NCBI GenBank assembly: GCA_028280965.1
Contig: JANQKT010000049.1
Span: 1-37,052, forward strand
Reading direction: 5' to 3'
Length of the DNA stretch: 37,052 bases
DNA from: Phycisphaeraceae bacterium
GTDB lineage: Bacteria > Planctomycetota > Phycisphaerae > Phycisphaerales > Phycisphaeraceae
Each line of letters begins with the position of its first letter. Positions within the stretch are counted from its first letter, which is position 1. This document shows positions 32,352 to 37,052 of the stretch, piece by piece. Under the pieces are notes generated by a model. That model searched no databases, had not been told where the DNA came from, and was given only the letters and a program-made list of their open reading frames with translations. The position numbers and the translations under genes were made by a program.

Positions 32352-34886
32352 GTGCCGATCAACCGCTCCTCCCGGCCGCTATGTTTGATGCTCTTGCTGG
32401 TGACCGCCCTGGCCGCCTGCGGATGCTCGGCACAGGCACGCGCCGCTAATCACAGGCACGCCCACACATTTGTGTACAGCCCCGCCGAAGGGATCAAGCC
32501 GCGGACCGTACACCTCGCCGGGCCGTTCAACGGCTGGTCGAAAGAAACCACGCCGATGGCGAGGCGCAACGACGGCAGTTGGGCCGTCACGATCGAGCTC
32601 TCCTCCGGCGTACACCAATACAAGTTTGTGATCGATCAGACCCACTGGGTGAACGACCCGAAATCAGACAAGGAGTACGAAGAAGAAGACGGCCACGGCG
32701 GTGTGAACTCGGCGGTCCTTATCGGCTTAGACGTCCGAACCCTCGGCCCGCCGAAGCCCAACGCCGTCAACCCCGCCGCGCTGCTGCACGACCCCAATTC
32801 CCCAAGCGACCTGCAAGTCGCGGCGAACGACCTGCTTGTGGTGTCCGTGCGGGCCCAGGCCGACGATGTGCAGCGTGTCTTCATCCTGATCAATGACGCG
32901 TTCAACGATGCTGACAAGACGCGTGCGGTTGAACTCCTTAAGATTGAAACGCTACGCGGGATGGATCGCTTCACCGGCGTCGTGTCGGTCAGAGGCGATA
33001 CGGTGAGCTACCGCATCAAAGCCGTCGATGGCGACGACCAACAACTGCTCCCGACAAAGGGAAAACCCAACAGGGTATCCATGAACGAAGGCTTCACGAC
33101 ACCCGAATGGGCCAAGCACGCAGTCTGGTATCAGGTCTTCCTCGAGCGTTTCCGCAACGGCGATCCAACCAACGACCCCGGCGACTTCCACTATGAAAAT
33201 CTGGTCCCCTGGACCAGCGACTGGTGGGCCACCCTGCCCGGCGAGGCCAAGGGCAAGCACAACGTCTACCTCGGCAACGGCAACGTCTGGAACCGGCGCT
33301 ACGGCGGAGACCTACAAGGCCTGCAGGAGAAACTGCCCTACCTCCGCGAACTCGGCATCAACGCGATCTACCTCAATCCGATCTTTGAGGGCGAGTCGAT
33401 GCACAAGTACGATACGGCCGACTTCAGGCATGTCGACGACAACTTTGGCGTTAAGCAAAGCAAACCTTTCAATGGCTTGCCCGGCGAGACCGACGACCCA
33501 GAGACCTGGCGGTGGAGCGGGTCTGACCGCGTCTTCCTTGATTTTCTGAAAGAATCGCATCGGCAAGGCTTCAAGGTGGTGATCGACGGCGTATTCAATC
33601 ACGTCGGCGTCGCGCATCCATTTTTCCAGGACGTGCTAAAGAACGGACGCAAATCCCGATACGCCGACTGGTTCGAGATCACCGACTGGGGCCTTGATAC
33701 GAACGCCGGCAAGCCCAGCAGCTACGGCAAGCCCGGCGGGATCCAGTGGGTTGCGTGGGACCAGCCCAACGGCGCCCTCCCCGCGTTCAAGAAAGACGCG
33801 AAGCTCGGCTTAGCAGAGGGTCCGCGCGAGCACATCTTCGCGATCACCCGCCGGTGGATGGACCCTAACGGTGACGGCGACCCTTCCGACGGTATCGATG
33901 GCTGGCGTCTGGACGTTCCCGGCGACATCCCGCACCCCTTCTGGATCGAGTGGCGCAAGCTCGTCAAATCTATCAACCCCGACGCATACATCACCGGCGA
34001 GATATGGCAGTGGGCACACCCCTGGCTGCAAGGCGATCAATTCGATGCAGTGATGAACTACCGCTTCGCCTCCGCGCTCCAGGACTTTTTCATCGATCAG
34101 AGAACCGCGATCACGCCGACCGAGTTCGGCGCACGCCTGACAGAATTGAGCTATAGCTACCCATTGCAGGTCGCGTTTGTGAACCAGAACCTGATCGGCA
34201 GCCACGACACCGACCGCTTCGCCTCGATGTTCGTCAACCCCGACCTGCCCTACGACGGCAAGAACCGCCTGCAGGACAACGGCCCGGGCTACAACCCCCG
34301 GAAACCGAACGATCTTGAGAGAGCGAAACAGCGCCAAGCGATCGCGTTCCAGATGGCCTTCGTCGGCGCACCAATGATCTACTACGGCGACGAGGCGGGC
34401 ATGTGGGGCCCAGACGACCCGAGTAACCGGATGCCGATGGTCTGGAAAGACCTCGAGCCCTACGACGGCGAGGGCGTCGCGTTCGATCAGGATCTGTTCG
34501 ATTGGTATAAGCGTTGTATCGCAGTACGCAACACCCTGCCCGCCCTCCGCACGGGTGTCTACAAGACGACCTACACTGACAATATGATGGGGATCGCAGT
34601 ATACGAGCGCCGGCTTCATGATCAGGTTGTGTACGTTGCTATCAACCGCAGCGAGCGCCAAGCCAGCCTCTCCCTGGCGGTTGATCCGTCCTTAAACGGC
34701 AAGGCTATCATCGACGCCTTGCACGCAACCCAAATCATGGATCCCAAGGATGCGGCTACAAGGGCGACCATCTTGGGCCCAACCGATCCGATCGGCCTGC
34801 CCCGTGTGACGGACAATCTTCTCAAAACACACCTGCCGCCATGGACGGTGCGTGTACTGATCGCTGAAGATCAGCTTGACAATTAA
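32352..34886 (+). CDS. GH13 alpha-glucan hydrolase, lipoprotein, with N-terminal CBM48-like domain
   Basis: An 844-residue enzyme of the neopullulanase/cyclomaltodextrinase-like GH13 group, expected to hydrolyse maltodextrins. A lipoprotein signal ends LLLVTALAAC (Cys23). An E-set/CBM48-like domain follows (about 37-125, VHLAGPFNGWSKETTPM), then a second sandwich (about 155-245). The catalytic barrel (about 253-720) has region I DGVFNH (Asp412-His417), region II DGWRLDVPGD with nucleophile Asp521, region III TGEIWQ (Glu550), region IV GSHDTDRF (His618-Asp619). GTG 32352 is chosen because AGGAG lies six bases before it; ATG 32334 and TTG 32301 are in frame. The stop overlaps the next ATG by one base (TAATG at 34884-34888), so the transporter is translationally coupled. 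Confidence 0.93.
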   Translation: MPINRSSRPLCLMLLLVTALAACGCSAQARAANHRHAHTFVYSPAEGIKPRTVHLAGPFNGWSKETTPMARRNDGSWAVTIELSSGVHQYKFVIDQTHWVNDPKSDKEYEEEDGHGGVNSAVLIGLDVRTLGPPKPNAVNPAALLHDPNSPSDLQVAANDLLVVSVRAQADDVQRVFILINDAFNDADKTRAVELLKIETLRGMDRFTGVVSVRGDTVSYRIKAVDGDDQQLLPTKGKPNRVSMNEGFTTPEWAKHAVWYQVFLERFRNGDPTNDPGDFHYENLVPWTSDWWATLPGEAKGKHNVYLGNGNVWNRRYGGDLQGLQEKLPYLRELGINAIYLNPIFEGESMHKYDTADFRHVDDNFGVKQSKPFNGLPGETDDPETWRWSGSDRVFLDFLKESHRQGFKVVIDGVFNHVGVAHPFFQDVLKNGRKSRYADWFEITDWGLDTNAGKPSSYGKPGGIQWVAWDQPNGALPAFKKDAKLGLAEGPREHIFAITRRWMDPNGDGDPSDGIDGWRLDVPGDIPHPFWIEWRKLVKSINPDAYITGEIWQWAHPWLQGDQFDAVMNYRFASALQDFFIDQRTAITPTEFGARLTELSYSYPLQVAFVNQNLIGSHDTDRFASMFVNPDLPYDGKNRLQDNGPGYNPRKPNDLERAKQRQAIAFQMAFVGAPMIYYGDEAGMWGPDDPSNRMPMVWKDLEPYDGEGVAFDQDLFDWYKRCIAVRNTLPALRTGVYKTTYTDNMMGIAVYERRLHDQVVYVAINRSERQASLSLAVDPSLNGKAIIDALHATQIMDPKDAATRATILGPTDPIGLPRVTDNLLKTHLPPWTVRVLIAEDQLDN

Positions 34887-37052
34887 TGCAGAGAATCGCA
34901 CGCATCTTGCGGTATGCCATGGGATTGCTCGCCATCGGCTTGGTGATCTGGTCGTTTTACGACGTCGGTCACCGGACTGTCGGCAGCATGCTTGGCGGTC
35001 CCGAGGCTGATGTGACGCTCACCGTGCTGCACTGGGGCACGCCGGAGGAAGAGCAGATCGTTCAGGACATGATCGATGCTTTCGAGGCCGAGCACCCCGG
35101 CGTGAAGGTGCAGCGGATCCATGCGGCTGCGTACGATGCCAAGCTCAAGACGATGCTCGCCGCTGGCACCCCGCCGGACCTGTTTTACCTCAAGCCGGAT
35201 TGGGTCGGCGACTTCGCCGAGTCGGGCATGCTGCTCGACCTCGAGCCTTACGCACAGCAGGAGCGAGAAGCGGGACAAGCCGACTGGCTCGACGACTTCT
35301 ACCCCGAGTTGATGAACGCTTACCGCTGGGACGATCAGCGCGGGATCACCGGCGGGTCCGGGCGGCTCATCGGGCTGCCCAAGGACTTCACTCCGGCGGT
35401 CATGTACATCAACGTGGACCTGTTCCGGCAGGCCGGCTATAGCGACCCACAGCTTGAAGCAGTCCACACAAGCGGCTGGACTTGGGCGATGTACCGCGAG
35501 GCCATGGAGCGCATCGCAACACTCTCTCCTGAAGATAGTCCATCCCAGCGCATCTTCGGCGGGACGATCAAGCACTGGGGCGACCCGATGCGCAACCTCT
35601 TCTGGTCGTTCGGGGCAACCGTCGCTGGAGGCGAAGAGGGTGAAGACTTCACCGACCTGCAACTCGACAGCGAAGCCGGCCTGTCGTGCATGCGGTTCAT
35701 CCGCGACGTCCGCCTGATCGACAAGAGCGTGCTGAACCCCAGCGGCCTGTCGCAGAACGACGACGACCTTTTCATCCGCGGGCGGATCGGCTGCCTCGGG
35801 CCCTACGGGCGGTGGTTCACGCCGAAGCTGCAGGATGTCGATTTTGATTGGGATGTCGTCCCCATCCCGCACGCCCAGGGCGTCGAGCCGAGCAGCTTCC
35901 TCTTCAGCGTCGCCTGGGCGGTCAGCTCGCAGACCAACCACCCGGACGAGGCGTTTGAACTCCTCAAGTCCTTAACAGACAAAGTCGGCCAGGAACGCAC
36001 GGCCCAGAGCGGGCTGGCGATGCCCGCCTCCCGATCGGTCGCGAACTCCCCCGCGTTCCTGGACAGTGGCATGGGCCCGGAGCATATCCGTGTTTTTCTG
36101 GATAGCGCGGAAAACGGCCGGTTGCCACACTTCCCGAGATTGCCGCAATTTAATCGCATCTTTGAGTCGCAGATGAAGCAGACGCTGGTCCTGGACGCCG
36201 TGCCCCCCGAACAAGCCGCGGCGGACGTCAAGAGCCTGTGGGCGAGCGAACTGGCTTCGCCGCTCTATACCAAGCAGTACCGGAAGATGCCTTGGCTTAC
36301 TGTCATCGGGGTCACCGCGGTTGTCGTTGCCATCGCACTGGCAGGGCTTGTCCTGATCGCCCGGCGGGAGAAACTCGGCTCGCTGGCCGGCGCCGAACAG
36401 CGCACCGGCTGGCTGTTTATCAGCCCGTGGGTGATCGGTTTTGTGCTGCTGGTCATCGGGCCGATCCTGCTCGCCCTCCTGCTGAGCCTGACCAAGTGGT
36501 CGGCGATGGCGCCGCTCAGTGAAGCGCGTTATGTCGGGCTGGACAACTACCAACACATGTTCGCCTACGACCCGGAGTACGCGCATTCGCTCTGGGTCAC
36601 GGTGTATTTCACGCTGCTCGCCGTACCGACGACGCAGGTCGCGGCGCTGCTCATCGCGGTGCTGATGAACGTGAAGGTCCGCGGGATCGAGGCGTGGCGG
36701 ACGGTCTATTTCCTGCCATCAGTCGTCACCGGCGTCGCGCTGGTCACACTCTGGATCGCGATGTTCGACAACGACCGCGGCGTGATCAACGCGCTGATCG
36801 AGTTCGTCGGCCTGCCCGCGCCCGACTGGTTCGGTGCCGATGGCGGCGTGTTCGCCATCCCCGCGATCGTCATCATGTGCCTCTGGGGCGTCGGCGGCGG
36901 GATGGTCATCTACCTCGCGGGCCTGAAGAACATCCCCGCCCCGCTCTACGAAGCCGCCCGGATCGTCGGCGCCGGCCCGGTCCGGCAGTTCTTCAACATC
37001 ACCCTCCCGATGCTCAGCCCCCTGATCTTTTTCAACCTGGTCATGGGCATCA
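34886..37052 (+). CDS. Fused sugar-binding protein and MalF-type ABC permease (partial, C-terminus off right edge)
   Basis: One reading frame, no stop, from ATG 34886 to the right edge (722 codons). Residues about 5-22 form a membrane anchor (AMGLLAIGLVIWSF). Residues about 48-455 are a family 1 extracellular solute-binding domain: VTLTVLHWGTPEEEQIVQDM, FEAEHPGVKVQRI, MLAAGTPPDLFYL, LIGLPKDFTPAVMYINVDLF, GGTIKHWGDPMRNLFWSFG. A second hydrophobic helix (about 470-491) leads to a permease: TGWLFISPWVIGFVLLVIGP, VGLDNYQHMF, WRTVYFLPSVVTGVALVTLW, and the ATPase-contact EAA loop YEAARIVGAGPVRQFFNITL (about 688). Frame was checked at 35996, 36599 and 36959. These parts are usually separate proteins (MalE, MalF). 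A MalG-type permease would be expected beyond the edge. Confidence 0.9.
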   Translation, partial: MQRIARILRYAMGLLAIGLVIWSFYDVGHRTVGSMLGGPEADVTLTVLHWGTPEEEQIVQDMIDAFEAEHPGVKVQRIHAAAYDAKLKTMLAAGTPPDLFYLKPDWVGDFAESGMLLDLEPYAQQEREAGQADWLDDFYPELMNAYRWDDQRGITGGSGRLIGLPKDFTPAVMYINVDLFRQAGYSDPQLEAVHTSGWTWAMYREAMERIATLSPEDSPSQRIFGGTIKHWGDPMRNLFWSFGATVAGGEEGEDFTDLQLDSEAGLSCMRFIRDVRLIDKSVLNPSGLSQNDDDLFIRGRIGCLGPYGRWFTPKLQDVDFDWDVVPIPHAQGVEPSSFLFSVAWAVSSQTNHPDEAFELLKSLTDKVGQERTAQSGLAMPASRSVANSPAFLDSGMGPEHIRVFLDSAENGRLPHFPRLPQFNRIFESQMKQTLVLDAVPPEQAAADVKSLWASELASPLYTKQYRKMPWLTVIGVTAVVVAIALAGLVLIARREKLGSLAGAEQRTGWLFISPWVIGFVLLVIGPILLALLLSLTKWSAMAPLSEARYVGLDNYQHMFAYDPEYAHSLWVTVYFTLLAVPTTQVAALLIAVLMNVKVRGIEAWRTVYFLPSVVTGVALVTLWIAMFDNDRGVINALIEFVGLPAPDWFGADGGVFAIPAIVIMCLWGVGGGMVIYLAGLKNIPAPLYEAARIVGAGPVRQFFNITLPMLSPLIFFNLVMGI

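Noticed and set aside
36290-37052. A separate permease gene starting near 36290
   Set aside because: The frame is continuous from 34886 with no stop, and codon phase checks at 35996, 36599 and 36959 agree; an internal start cannot be excluded, but no ribosome site is evident.

Overview
The window looks like a chromosomal segment of a GC-rich planctomycete, most likely class Phycisphaerae. This is inferred from the gene types: exported proteins ending in a PEP-CTERM tail (VPEPxSLALLGLGG then RRRRA), pseudopilin-like proteins with [24 protein letters not shown]-type N-termini, an ECF sigma factor followed by a FecR/LamG membrane protein, and a giant repeat protein with a LEPR-XLL motif. No 16S rRNA or other taxonomic marker is present, so the class is an inference.

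Layout. (a) 1-1416 (-): N-terminal part of a LEPR-XLL surface protein with exact 324-bp coding repeats, cut by the left edge. (b) 1607-5875: housekeeping stretch with tRNA-His, a lone MlaE-type permease, a minus-strand group (small unknown protein, SppA-like lipoprotein peptidase, zinc-ribbon/membrane/VWA-like protein), then tRNA-Phe with a strong terminator. (c) 6117-23273 (+): a long co-directional array. It begins with a translationally coupled ECF sigma factor and FecR/LamG protein. It continues with secreted and PEP-CTERM proteins sharing a DUF642-like module, two pseudopilins, a 1098-residue beta-propeller protein, and a glycoside hydrolase trio (GH43-like, GH116-like, GH43-like). Several intergenic gaps carry RNA hairpins. 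(d) 23398-24090 (+): a small zinc-ribbon membrane protein. (e) 24109-34886 and on to the right edge: a divergent alpha-glucan locus. The leftward arm encodes a pseudopilin, two paralogous PEP-CTERM proteins and a PEP-CTERM-anchored GH13 alpha-amylase. The rightward arm encodes a LacI-family regulator, a GH13 lipoprotein, and one open reading frame in which a sugar-binding protein is fused to a MalF-type permease.

How it may work (inference). The amylase would be held at the cell surface by PEP-CTERM sorting and cut starch-like glucan. The lipoprotein GH13 would trim the maltodextrins, and the binding-protein/permease fusion would import them, all under the LacI regulator whose candidate operators lie in the 422-bp divergent region. 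The sigma/FecR-LamG pair could sense a different glycan and control the array to its right. A two-copy dockerin-like EF-hand module, DLDxDGDVDDADFALxFAxFxGP, recurs in five proteins at different positions and ties the two loci to the left-edge giant protein.

The points most worth a second look are the binding-protein/permease fusion, the roving dockerin-like doublet, the related hairpins preceding the two pseudopilin genes, the Cys-Cys-rich segment ahead of the Tat signal in the GH116-like enzyme, and the exact 108-residue repeats at the left edge.
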